Shown one piece after another: positions 12,000 to 24,000 of a DNA stretch of 64,000 nucleotides. The notes beneath the pieces were generated by a model that saw only the letters and a program-made list of their open reading frames with translations, was not told the origin of the DNA and did not search any database. The stretch covers positions 206,989 to 270,988 of the forward strand of contig NMRB01000676.1 of assembly GCA_002633025.1 (NCBI GenBank). Direction: 5' to 3'. Origin of the DNA: Notospermus geniculatus (lineage: Eukaryota > Nemertea > Pilidiophora > Heteronemertea > Lineidae). The stretch's first letter is position 1. Each line of letters begins with the position of its first letter. The position numbers and the translations under genes were made by a program.

Positions 12000-12245
12000 A
12001 ATTCCAAACTTTGTAAGGAACCGCCTCAGGTTTCTTCGTTTCTTATTTTCCATATTTTATAAGAAACCGTTTCAGGTTTCATTTCGTTTCTGTTTTCGAA
12101 TTCACCTGTCAATGGCAACGCTCCATTTAAATCGGAGCTGCTTCAGGTTTCATTTCGTTTCTACGTATGTTTTCCATATTTCATTAGGAACCATATCAGG
12201 TTTCATGTCGTTGTTTTTTCAAAATCCCGTGTCAATGGTAAAGCT
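12000..12245 (+). repeat. diverged internal repeats around CAGGTTTCATTTCGTTTC
   Basis: A motif (GGAACC or GAAACC, a few bases, then CAGGTTTC, TTTCGTTTCT, TTTTCCATATTT) recurs four times with divergence, and the phrase TGTCAATGG occurs twice in matching places. This looks like an old local tandem amplification. It is present in both copies of the large duplication (second at about 21545-21795), so it predates that event. Confidence 0.65.
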
Positions 12246-13120
12246 TCGTTTGATGGATCGTGCGATCTACCGCCACCAAACAGGGTTGTCTTGTTTAGCT
12301 GTACGTGACGATGCATATCTAGCCTGGTTAGGTAATGGCATCTTCCAATATTGTAAAAATATTGATCACCGATATCTGTTGCCCAAGGGATAGAATTTCA
12401 CTACGATTATTGGTAAAATTACGAGAATCGGGAATCAATGTTATGAAATGTTTGACACCAGACACCGGCCTTTGTTGGCCATTTTCAGTGAGGTTCTGAA
12501 GAAATTTTAATCAGTGACTACAATCCTCAAGATTCGTTTTGATCATTACCGGTGTATCAAACATTCAAATACCGTTTAATCTGTCGGAAGTATTATCTAT
12601 GATACAGGACAATGAACGGCGTGGTGTTTCCGTGGATATTAATTCACTGAATGATGAGCGACCACCTACGCTGCTGTCTTGTATTTCTAAGGACGGAGTT
12701 ATGTCGAGCACAACCGCGTGATCTCTCGACATGGTTGCCTTATGGTTTCACCGTCTCTTCAGTGAGTCTTGAGTAATGACGGGACATTTTTCCCGTAAAC
12801 ATAGAGAAGTCATCAGTGCAAGGTGTACAATGCAGACTTCTTCAACTTCATTTCCTTTCGAACCAAGTGCTCCTTGATGAATGGGACGTTGCCGGAAACG
12901 CCGCCTCGGCCTATACCAACAATGGTGAAAAACGTCAGTAGCAGACGTGATGAAATGTCAAGGGAATGGAAAAGTCATGGGGAATTGGTGATAATGGCGA
13001 AAAAAAACAGTCTTACGGGTCGTCAGAAGAAACCAGGCGTATACTGCTGCTGCGGACGTTTGAATGTCTGGTATCATCAGTGTTGATGTACTTCCACATG
13101 GCTTTGTTTGTTTGAAAGCT

Positions 13121-13697
13121 CGTGGGTTCGTGGATTCGAATCTGGTAGGAAGCAATGTCTTTCCCCTTAGAAACCCGATTTCTATTTAAGGAATTGATAC
13201 CGAACTGGAGGTATTGGTCGTCTCACCAAACCCGCGAGGGTGGAGCTAAAATGCAGACCTAAACCCGAGGCGCTTCGCCGAGGGTTTAGGTCGGAATGAC
13301 AGCTCCACCCGAGCGGGTTTGGTGAGACNTTCAGTGCAGTTTACACGTGCGCGATGCATTGCGTCATTTCAAAATGGCCGCCATTTCGGCCGTCAGCACA
13401 AACGGTGATTTGTGAAACAACTTTTTTCTGTCACGTTTTTCGGGAAATTGACTGTGATGATGGCCGTACCGCCAAGAAAGATAAGTCAACTGACGTATGT
13501 TTCATCAAAATCGGCCCAGCCGTTGCGGAGCTATCGTTGATAAACCTCGCGCCAAGGGGATTTGGAATGGAGAGTAGTGGTTAAGGCGTGCTGCCCTTAG
13601 TGCTGGCGATTGATGCCTCATGCGAGGGTTCGTGGGTTCGAATCTGGTAGGAAGCAATGTCTTTCACCTTAGAAACCCGATTTCTATTTCATATGCC
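13121..13697 (+). mobile_element. 577-bp composite insertion with SINE segments, present only in copy A
   Basis: Relative to copy B (which reads straight through near 22660) copy A has extra DNA flanked by the 14-bp direct repeat TTTGTTTGAAAGCT (13107-13120 and 13698-13711), a target duplication of the length left by LINE-type integration. The insert starts with a fragment (13121-13189) that is repeated at its end (about 13622-13690). It also contains a palindromic MITE (13220-13328). The terminal segment carries a tRNA-like head: A-box-like TAGTGGTTAAGG near 13575 and B-box GGTTCGAATC near 13635. This fits a SINE composite, possibly two SINE copies with a MITE between. Confidence 0.7.
13220..13328. 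repeat. palindromic MITE nested in the SINE composite
   Basis: GTCTCACCAAACCCGCGAGG at 13220 continues to GTGGAGCT and is mirrored by AGCTCCACCCGAGCGGGTTTGGTGAGAC ending at 13328 (apart from a base or two). The centre is itself palindromic (ACCTAAACCC, then GGGTTTAGGT). Length 109 bp. An ambiguous base (N) follows immediately at 13329, so the right boundary is uncertain. Confidence 0.75.
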
Positions 13698-15319
13698 TTT
13701 GTTTGAAAGCTTACAGAATAAACGTTCTCACCCCTGGATGCTTGGCTGTTTCTTGGGGAATGCCATGACAAATCTTGATAGAGCGGTGTTATTCGTCCGT
13801 TCGTATACGGAAAAGTGCAGCCTTCCAGATTGGTAAAATTCGTTTTCCCTTCGGTGATTATATTGGCGTCTTGTGGGGTTTGAAATGAAATATTCAGAGT
13901 CTCCAGCGAGAGGGGTCGAAAGTTCTCGCAATTCAGTCCTGGTCGGTTGATAATTGGCGACAAATACTCCCAAGGGATCGATGGGTTATTCATTATTCCC
14001 TCGAGGAATCAATCCATCCGTGATCGCCCCCACGTCTATCGATCGTCTGGTATGGTCCACTGTATGAAGACCTTCGGCGTTGCGGTACACGCTGCTTGGC
14101 TCGCTTCTCTTATTTATAACTTCTCATTTTTTTTCCGGCTGACAACGGATTCCTTGACGTACACTGAGGAAATATCTTGAAGAGGCCCCAGTGGACGATT
14201 TCCTCGTATAGAATTCTTTCCCTCTACATATACATTCAACTTCGTGCTATTGGATGTTGAAGTCACCCTGCTACGTCAGTCTATCGAATATCCATAGTGT
14301 CAATGTTTATGTTCCCTCTGAACGCAATATTCGTGTGGCGTAGGATGTGAAAAACACCCTCGCGCTGCGTTTTACGTCGTCAATCCATCGAGTGTCCGTA
14401 GTCATCAATGTTATGGAATGGTATACATGTATTTTGCTTCGAATCCGTTGACCAGCCTTGGACAAATATGGAACTGTAGAATTAATGGGCAACACACACA
14501 AACGACGTTTACTGAAAGCTCTGTCGACGGATGGTTACCTACATGTATGAGTCATGCACAAAACAGTACATGCATGTTGAGAACACTGACATTCGGGAAA
14601 ATGTTATCATTAACCTGTAAATAGAATGATATTTAGACATTTATGGATTTGAAGAACGCCTCAACAGTACTTGAATCGTACATAAGAAAAGATTCTCGGT
14701 GCTTGAGAGTGAACCAACAAGCCATCAGGGCCAAAAGTAGGCCTCCCTTGCCCCGCCCTTGCCTCTGCCCTGGCTAATTGTACAAAATGTACTATTTCTG
14801 TGGTAGATAGAATTTCTTACGTCAACCATGCAGCCATTGTTTATGGTCATCAACCCAGCAACACCGACCTCCCCATTTCCTGTTTACGTGCTCCTTGGGA
14901 GTCGACAAGGACGTCGTCTGTATGTCATCAATTCTCCATCGAATCTAATATTCATTGCTTTCCGATCGAATGTAATCGATTTGATTTAGTTATATTGACA
15001 AAAAACACAAACAATATGCACGAGGAAATGAGAAAATTTAATTGGTTCGGTTACGAAAATGAAAATGGTGACTGAACAAATTTTAAAGGCTGAAGAACAC
15101 TAATTGGGTTCGAGATCATTTTTGGAGGCTTCCGATGAACTCCATATTTCATCAGCCTGATCGCTGATGATTTGTTGGTGAAAAGCGGTGGTGTTGGACC
15201 CTTCCGCGGAAAGCGGAAGCAACCTTCCGTGTTCTTAATGACCTAATTTCCGGTTGGTGCCACGAAACGAGCTGTTTGTTGTGACGTTTCTGGCATGGTC
15301 TTGTGTCTGAGGACATCAA

Positions 15320-15605
15320 CATCTCTTACCCAGCAAATACGGGTTTCGTGTTGTGTAAAGCGTACAAAATGACCCAAATCGAGCTGCTTTTGAGGGAACG
15401 GAAGTAGAGGCACCGTCATTGCATCGCATAGACAACTGCAAATCGTTAGAAAAGGGTTTCCTCTCATATATGAAATGACGCAGGTTGCGGTACTTTTGAG
15501 GGAACGGAAGTGGGAGAGGGCATCATCATCATCACATAGATAAGGGTTTCGTGTGTTGTAGTGCTTCTACTTTTGAGTGAGCGGAAGTTGGGGGCACCAT
15601 CATCA
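15320..15605 (+). repeat. diverged tandem repeats with TTTTGAGGGAACGGAAGT
   Basis: Three units of roughly 90-110 bp share CTTTTGAGGGAACGGAAGT (third copy TTTTGAGTGAGCGGAAGT), then a GGCACCGTCAT- or GGCATCATCAT-like stretch, CACATAGA or CGCATAGA, and GGGTTTC. The same array is in copy B (about 24325-24605). Non-coding; it explains the overlapping minus-strand ORFs with repeated composition. Confidence 0.6.
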
Positions 15606-16508
15606 CGTCCAGTGAAATTGATTTCTGCAAACTATGGTGGGGGGGGGATCACCGGAACCAATGTTCCTTCTTCTGGTTTTGTGTCGTGACAAAAGCATTT
15701 TCTCCCACTCAAATAGGAGGGATCGGAAAAGATCGTGAAAATCAAATCTTTAGCACTTTAATCAGAGAAAGGATAGGTTCTCTTTATTTGTTGGTAAATT
15801 TTTTGGATTCATTTCGAGAATTAAGACACGAAACCAAGATAAAGACAACCGTGATTGAATGAGCCGCTCGTGAATATTTTTTTGCACAGAAGATTTTCCT
15901 GAGTGTTTGATCGGGAAATTTGCATGAAAAAAAAAAAAAATCTCGAGAGACGATCCATGTATCAGCAAATGAAGGTATAAGGGGACCATCAGCTAATTAC
16001 AATTTATACCATTGGTAATGGAATTGAAATCAGCAAAGGCTTATAATACAATACTCCATAATATTCATTTTTCGGTTGAAAGGGATTGGACCTGTGGGGA
16101 AGGGAAAATTCTCAGCCAAGCCAAATGGTAGTGATTGAAATCGCCCGTTGTGGCTGATTCCCATCATTGGTAGTTGGGAGACCTATACAGAAACCAAAGA
16201 CCTTATAGTATAGTGAAAGTCAGCCTCCCCACTGAAGATCAGGGGGAGTTTGGGCAAATGCAATATCAGCCTTCACTACAATACTGTGTACTTAGTAGTA
16301 ATACTAGTACATGTATACAACGCTGTCACGTCAATTGACTATGTTCCCACTGACAAACCAAACCATTGTCATTGCCATTTAAACATTGGTAGAATAGGAA
16401 TGGCTTTCCTGTCACCAATGCAGTTGAGTTATTTCTGTCTCATCATCATCACTACCCTAGCAGGATGTGGCTAATTTAATTAACTGTTGGTTTTGTGTCG
16501 AATTTCAG

Positions 16509-16631
16509 TTTTTCAACCTCTTGTGGGGCTTCCGGGACATTACCACTCGCCACATACCCTCCTTACTGGCCATTAAGAGGAATAAAGAAAGACAGATTCC
16601 TGCAGTTGATTCTATTATCTTGAGATGGTAG
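16509..16631 (+). other. possible terminal exon, intact in both duplication copies
   Basis: After a good acceptor (TGTCGAATTTCAG) there are 40 open codons and TAG. The translation has protein-like composition, including FFNLLWGFRDITTRHIPSL and ending AVDSIILRW. The same 123 bases follow the same acceptor in copy B (25475-25597), by eye without change. No upstream exon was found and I recognise no family. The surrounding DNA is almost as similar between copies, so the identity is weak evidence of coding. Confidence 0.2.
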
Positions 16632-17299
16632 CCATTTGCTCCACACGTAACCGCTTGATTGCTGGTCATTCTTCATCGTTTCCTTCATTACAACCCATTT
16701 CCATTGAAGGCAGCGGCAGTAAGATCCATAATACATGTGTGGCATCATACTCAACGGATAAATCCATGTCATAAATGCAAAAAATTTACGGTTGTTATTT
16801 TTTTGCATTTACTAAAGTATGCAATGGATTTTACAGGATTAGGGAAATCTCGTCGACTCATGTCAGAACTGGGACAGCATTCTCTTTTGTGGTCTTTACG
16901 ACTGCTGTGTGTTGAAAACCTATCGTTTCCTAGGTTGGCCCTTTTGGCCAATTCATACTTCCTCGCTGACCGGTGGAATGGAAAATGCTTTGTTGACGTT
17001 ATTACACGCCATTATTGGTTCCAGATTCTTAGATGAATTGAAATTGTGTCAAATCGCTTTAAAAACGACGCGTATCGCAGCTTCCTTTCTCTGGCCAGGT
17101 CTGATTACGTGCATGTCCACTTACATCATTCTGTTTTATCGTCTCCTCAACACGCCTCATCTATTGTTTATCTCTAATCACCTACAACAGGCATGAGCAG
17201 GAGGATTGACTCTATCCCTCAGGGGCCATTTTGTGGTCTCGGTGGTCTATCGACAAACGATGAAGTTGCCCACCGAAGTTTGTTGTCGCTGTATCACTT

Positions 17300-17560
17300 C
17301 TTGCACGTCCCTTGCCTCTTCTACGGCTTGCATGTCCCTTGCCATTTCTACGACTTGCACGTCCCTTGCCACTTCTACGGCTTGCATGTCCCGTGCCACT
17401 TCTGCGGCTTGCACGTCCCTTGCCACTTCTGCGGCTTGCACGCCACTTCTACGGCTTGCATGTCCCTTGCCGCTTCTGCGGTTTGCACGTCCCTTGCCAC
17501 TTCTACGGCTTGCACGTCCCTTGCTTTGCCACTTCTGCGGCTTGCAAGTTCCGCGCGTTT
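17300..17560 (+). repeat. 27-bp minisatellite (CTTGCACGTCCCTTGCCACTT type)
   Basis: About nine imperfect units of CTACGGCTTGCACGTCCC plus TTGCCACTT follow one another, some truncated. Because the unit is a multiple of three, it creates long spurious ORFs on both strands. In copy B (about 26245-26320) only a remnant of two or three units survives, so the array has expanded or collapsed since duplication. Confidence 0.9.
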
Positions 17561-18565
17561 TTACTGATTTGTACCAAGTCATCCCGATTCTTTCACTCCA
17601 TGCTTTGGTGGACGATGTATCCATCGTGTCTGAACTGAGGTTACGATTATCGACAGAAATCAATCAGCTGCCAGAAGTATCGTTCACATCATTGATTGAC
17701 TGAATGAATGAGGATTTTTTTGTACTCGTTCTCGTCCGCGGGCACTAGACCGAGATTTGATGTCAAAGGCAGCAGTGATTTGGAAAACGACGGCATGGTA
17801 ATGCTTGAGTTGATTGCTGATCTGAGACGTGGCGGCGACTTCAATCATCCGAAGAGGGATCGTAAACAAACGGACAAATTTGCTACGGTCGGTCTGGTCG
17901 TCTGCTCTTCCCACACTTTGTGAAGCTCTTATCAAAACATGTGTAAAGTGCTGCATGGTTCGCATGCCACACAAACCAATTTGCACGAGGGGTCCATTAC
18001 AGCAATTAATTTTGAAATGGAATGACTTAAGGGGATTAATGAAATCATGATCAGTGTCTTAAATCTCGCGCTCCCGTGATTTATTTCGAGATTGCGGATG
18101 GGAGTAGTGGACTGGTTCCTCGTCCTGGTGTGGCTTCTGTATGCCGTAAGCAACACGTGCGGCATAGGAATAGATTAGTAGACTAATGTGTGGTCGAAGA
18201 GACTATCACATGGGAGGAGTTATCCAGGGCAGGAGACCGGGAAGATGGGGGAAATCTTATGTTGTCGAAGAGAATTACCTCTTTCAAATTTGGCATAGGT
18301 CTGGGGTCGTACCGGTCACTCTAGAAGTGACGGCGCTGCATGGTGTTCCAACTCCGCCAAACCGACAGCCCGATTTATGGAAGGCCTCTTTGCCTCCGAG
18401 GAATCCTTCACTCTATTGACCAATCCGCCTTCAAACGAATCACTCAGGTGGTTGAAAGAGCTGCGCGTGACGTTGAATACCCTGAGGCTCGTTCTTCGAG
18501 GATCAAAAGGCCATTTCTAGTGTGGCTCCTTGGTCGGTGATGAATAATACATCAGCAGATGATAC

Positions 18566-18743
18566 TCTCTAAATTCCAGGGAGTGAAATTTTCACTCTAA
18601 TGCAAGAGCTAAAGACGTTTCACTCCATTAAAGTGAGATTTCACTCCGAAAGAACTCAAAATGGATTGGTCCCTGGCCCAGTCTTTCAGAGAGTGAAAAA
18701 TGAATCCATTAGAGTGAAATTTCACTCTTTGGAATTTAGAGAG
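18566..18743. mobile_element. 178-bp hairpin element present only in copy A
   Basis: Copy A has TCTCTAAATTCC at 18566 and the inverse GGAATTTAGAGAG ending at 18743, with repeated AGAGTGAAATTTCACTCT-like palindromes inside. It is flanked by TAC on both sides. Copy B lacks it and reads GATGATAC directly into GGCTCTTTTGAG near 27335. The empty site fixes the boundaries and suggests a 3-bp target duplication, the length seen in Harbinger-type elements; that class is only an inference. Confidence 0.85.
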
Positions 18744-21095
18744 TACGGCTCTTTTGAGCAACCGACATAAGCTAGTTATCTCTTTGTTTCTTCCATACGC
18801 GAGGATCTTAAAGCTGATGTCCGCAAGGAAAATTACGTTCAAATAGAAACCCACAAGAATGGGCCCGTGCCGCACCCACAATACTTTCACTACCCTTCAA
18901 ACTTTGTTCCAAGGTTTAACCATGTCGCCAGAAGCTACTCCACTTTGAAGCATTTTTTTTGACAATGAACTGGCTTCTCTTTCGCAATTCCTCGACACCA
19001 AAGGCCTACGGTGTGTATGTGAATACTTGTAGAAGCCTACTGTTTCTACAATGTTCCCTGGAATCATAAAAGCAAAAAGCGATGGCAAAAACTTACAAGT
19101 GCCTAGATGGCCTTTGAATCCTTGACCCAGGGCTAGAAACAGGCAGCTCGGGTAGATCATTGGCCACGCGAACCGACATTTCAATCGAAACCGTGTTTTA
19201 TGTGCCAGGTTACCAGATATTTCTTCTTTTCATCCTCGGGCGATTCTTGCTACTGTTCTATTGAATACGATATCTGGCTTTGTTCATGAAAGTACCCATC
19301 GTCATTAGGCCTATCTTGTCATTATCATCCTGGATGTCATGATTTGATCGTAGTCGCCCCTCCTCCTGTAAGCATACTCTCAAAACAGGGTCATTAAGAC
19401 ATCTCCCCGTGGTATCACCTTATAAGGGAGGAGGTAGTACCGAGTGAAAATGACCTGAATCTTAGAATGTCCTTTAAGGGGAGAAAAATGCCCTGGAAGT
19501 CGGGATGTGAACCGAGCAGACGACAGCCGGCGTCGTCTGCCCGGAAATTCATTAAAACCTATTCGTTTGACGATATGATTTGAATAAAGTCATCAAATTG
19601 GAAATAAAATCAAAGGATTATCACCAGTAACAAACAATGGTCCTTTAATACAACCTGGGGGTTTCAGGAAATAATTTCAGAACACATATCTTGGATGAGT
19701 GTGGTGCCGTCGTCTCCCTACAGATTTCGGCCCCCTTTGCATGCATAGTACATTGTCATAAAGGAATCAAACATAAAGTTTTAACTGCGAACGATGAAGT
19801 AACTGAGGGATACACTTCATGTGTTGCCACCAGATGTCTCTCACTGTCTGAATTTTGGCTTTACGTAATAGGCAAGGGCTTCAACTTTTTTTGTGGTGGT
19901 GGCGTACATGAATCTTTCAACTTGATGCCTTGAATTCCATTTCTGAGGATAACCGAGCTATTTTCAGCACAATAGTGTTCCACGTGCAAATATACATGCA
20001 CGTTAGCCTATTCTAATGTACACAGATGACCCTGCGCTCTCATCGGTCGTGGCGTTCTCATTAATTCAGTCCTTTTGTATCATAAATCAACTGGTCTGAA
20101 TTCAACTAAATTTGCTCTAAACATGCAGAAGGGTCTTGCCTATCATGTGGAAGAGTCAGAATGCAAATCTGTTGAGGCTTATTAAAGGAATACTCAATCC
20201 TGTCCAAATTTATATGCTAAATTTGTAAGTTGATCCTTTATGTTTGATTCCTTTATGATATTGTATAATTCGGCCTTCCAATGGTTAGAGGCAGGATCTC
20301 TACAAGTGACCAGTGGGAGCGTGATTAATTGAAGGAATCGCTCATGTGCTCTGTCTCCAGTCTGCTGAGCTGTTACCTCATTTGTCCTTGCTCCCACTGT
20401 TCAGAAGTTGGCAATAAATACATGTACTGCCTTTTTACCATTGGCAGGCAAAACGCATAGCGTTCGCTAAGAACACCGAATACGGAGAGCTGAAGAGAAC
20501 ATTTTCTCTGGCATGATCAATATTACAATCTTACTTTTTTTCCCAAACCGTTTGTCTCACCGGACCCGAGCCTCCATGTCATTCCTTTGATACACGACCC
20601 CAAAGCTGAAAATCATTGTCATAGCTGGTACCACTTGCACCGTTCATCTATTCATCATTTAGTCGTTGTTTCCAAGCAGATTTAGTCATCTCGGGTTTTA
20701 TGATGCAAGTGAGAACTGTTCTGGTAGTCCCTGGGAACCCATTCCATAAGTATTTTTTTTCTGTGCAAGTGTTATGACCGGGAATTATTCATGTATCGCC
20801 ATTGCGAATGACCCCAGACAGAGATAGCGATGTTTCCTTGGCTACATCAACCGGGATTTCGATAGGAACAATTGTCTTCGATCGAGGACGGAATGAGGAA
20901 GGCTTCCGTAATGGACAGATGATGGTCATGTTTCATTGGCGAGAGTAGGAAGTAGTTGGCGGTCTTCGCCGGTAGCATTTGGTTTCTCCCGATATCATCT
21001 TGGCCCAAGAGGCTCGACATAAGGGCGGTTGTAGTACACTCTGCATGAGAACAATAGCGATTTAAAATCGTTGTCATTCTCAAAAGTCGTGTGCA

Positions 21096-24000
21096 GGAAC
21101 GAACGTTGTTCAAACATGGCGACTCGTCCATGTTAGCCAAAGTCCCCTTGATTTGGTATGCTATAGCGGTCATTGATGTTGAAACGCGCGTATCGAATGG
21201 ATTTAGACTATCAAAATATGTCGAGTGTATTTATTTTAGACAATGAATGACAGGCATTGCTGATTGATAAATACCGATAGCTTTCCCATCAATGATTATC
21301 TTTGTACATGTGAAAAGCTTTGTTCGCATCAAACTTCAACAGCAAAAAAAGAATACCGCAACCATAACCAATCCTTTGTGTACCACCACTGAAAAACGAC
21401 TTAGTGTATAAAACCGATAATCCTATACAGAGCAAAGAACATCCGTAAGAATGTCTGCGTTGTGACATTACAAGACTACATGACTACATGACTACATGAC
21501 CACGTTTTCCCTCTTACTTGCATGTAGGAAGTTGTCGTTTCGGTTGCCAGGCAATTCCAAACTTTGTAAGGAACCGCCTCAGGTTTCTTCGTTTCTTATT
21601 TTCCATATTTTATAAGAAACCGTTTCAGGTTTCATTTCGTTTCTGTTTTCGAATTCACCTGTCAATGGCAACGCTCCATTTAAATCGGAGCTGCTTCAGG
21701 TTTCATTTCGTTTCTTACGTATGTTTTCCATATTTCATTAGGAACCATATCAGGTTTCATGTCGTTGTTTTTTCAAAATCCCGTGTCAATGGTAAAGCTT
21801 CGTTTGATGGATCGTGCGATCTACCGCCACCAAACAGGGTTGTCTTGTTTAGCTGTACGTGACGTTGCATATCTAGCCTGGTTAGGTAATGGTATCTTCC
21901 AATATTGTAAAAATATTGATCACCGATATCTGTTGCCCAAGGGATAGAATTTCACTACGATTATTGGTAAAATTACGAGAATCGGGAATCAATGTTATGA
22001 AATGTTTGACACCAGACACTGGCCTTTGTTGGCCATTTTCAGTGAGGTTCTGAAGAAATTTTAATCAATGACTACAATCCTTAAGATGCGTTTTGATCAT
22101 TACCGGTATCAAACATTCAAATACCGTTTAATCTGTCGGAAATATTATCTATAATGCAGGACAATGAACGGCGTGATGTTTCCGTGGATATTAATTCACT
22201 GAATGATGAGCGACCACCTACGCTGCTGTCTTGTATTTCTAAGGACGGAGTTATGTCGAGCACAACCGCGTGATCTCTCGACATGGTTGCCTTATGCGGG
22301 TTTCACCGTCTCTTCAGTGATTCTTGAGTAATGACGGGAGATTTTTTGCCGTCAAACATAAAGAAGTCATCAGTGCAACGTGTACAATGCAGACTTCTTC
22401 AACTTCATTTCCTTTCGAACCAAGTGCTCCTTGATGAATGGGACGTTGCCGGAAACGCCGCCTCGGCCTATACCAACAATGGTGAAAAACGTCAAGCAGA
22501 CGTGGTGAAATGTCAAGGGAATGGAAAAGTCATGGGGAATTGGTGATAATGGCGAAAAAAACAGTCTTTCGGGTCGTCAGAAGAAACCAGGCGTATACTA
22601 CTGCTGCGCACGCTTGAATGTCTGGTACCATCAGTGTTGATGTACTCCCACATGGATTTGATTGAAAGCTTGCAGAATGAACGTTCTCCCCCTGGATGCT
22701 CTTGGCTGTTTCTTGGGAAGCGCGCCTGGTGGAATGCCATGACAAATCTTGATAGAGCGGTGTTATTCGTCCGATCGTATACGGAAAGTGCAGCCTTCCA
22801 GATTGGTAAAATTCGTTTTCCCTTCGGTGATTATATTGGCGTCTTGTGGGGTTTGAAATGAAATAATTCAGAGTCTCCAGCGAGAGGGGTCGAAAGTTCT
22901 CGCAATTCAGTCCTGGTCGGTTGATAATTGGCGACAAATACTCCCAAGGGATCGATGGGTTATTCATTATTCCCTCGAGGAATCAATCCATCCGTGATCG
23001 CCCCCACGTCTATCGATCGTCTGGTATGGTCTGCTGTAAGACCTTCGGCGTTGCGGTAGACGCTGCTTGGCTCGCTTCTCTTATTTATAACTTCTCATTT
23101 TTTTCCGGCTGACAACGGATTCCTTGACGTACACTGAGGAAATACATGTATCTTGAAGAGGCCCCAGTGGACGATTTCCTCGTATAGAATTCTTTCCCTC
23201 TACATGCACATTCAACTTCGTGCTATTGGATGTTGAAGTCACCCTGCTACGTCAGTCTATCGAATATCCATAGTGTCGATGTTTATGTTCCCTCTGCACG
23301 CAATATTCGTGTGGCGTAGGATGGGAAAAACACCCTCGCTCTGCGTTTTACGTCGTCAATCCATCGAGTGTCCGTAGTCAATGTTATGGAATGGTATACA
23401 TGTATTTTGCTTCGAATCCGTTGACCAGCCTTGGACAAATATGGAACTGTAGAATTAATGGGCAACACACACAAACGAGGTTTACTGAAAGCTCTGTCGA
23501 CGGATGGTTACCTACATGTATGAGTCATGCACAAAACAGTACATGCATGTTGAGAACACTGACATTCGGGAAAATGTTATCATTAACCTGTAAATAGAAT
23601 GATATTTAGACATTTATGGATTTAAAGAACGCCTCAACAGTACTTGAATCGTACATAAGAAAAGATTCTCGGTGCTTGAGACTGAACCAACAAGCCATCA
23701 GGGCCAAAAGTAGGCCTACCCTTGCCTCTGCCCTGGCTAATTGTACATGTACTATTTCTGTGGTAGATAGAATTTCTTACGTCCACTTTGTAGCCATTGT
23801 TTATGGTCATCAACCCAGCGACACCGACCTCCCCATTTCCTGTTTATGTGCTCCTTTATGGGAGTCGACATAGACGTTTGTATGTCATCAATTCTCCATC
23901 GAATCTAATATTCATTGCTTTCCGATCGAATGTAATCGATTTGATTTAGTTATATTGACAAAAAACACAAACAATATGCACGAGGAAATGAGAAAATTTA

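Larger units (their letters stand above)
11562..21095 (+). repeat. copy A of a large head-to-tail tandem duplication (9.5 kb)
   Basis: The sequence from GGAACGAACGTTGTTCAAAC at 11562 reappears in the same order and orientation from 21096, and the end of copy A (AAGTCGTGTGCA) matches the end of copy B at 29672. The copies abut without spacer. They are nearly identical with scattered substitutions and indels. Copy A is longer because of an insertion at 13121-13697, a hairpin at 18566-18743 and a longer minisatellite at 17300-17560. No clear gene lies inside: ORFs are short and several are broken differently in the two copies. A true segmental duplication or an assembly of two divergent haplotypes would both explain it. 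Confidence 0.93.

Noticed and set aside
17193-17703. Long ORFs on both strands with repeated HVPCHF or VQAAEVARD motifs
   Set aside because: They arise from a 27-bp minisatellite whose period is a multiple of three, and they collapse in the second copy of the duplication.
20020-20080. YTDD motif resembling a reverse transcriptase active site
   Set aside because: No other reverse-transcriptase motifs are in frame on either side, and stops follow soon after; chance match.
20194-20397. 67-codon minus-strand ORF (contains FLQLITLPLVTCRDPAS) kept in both duplicate copies (also 28776-28979)
   Set aside because: Only two residues differ, but the flanking DNA is equally similar; I see no splice sites or known domain.
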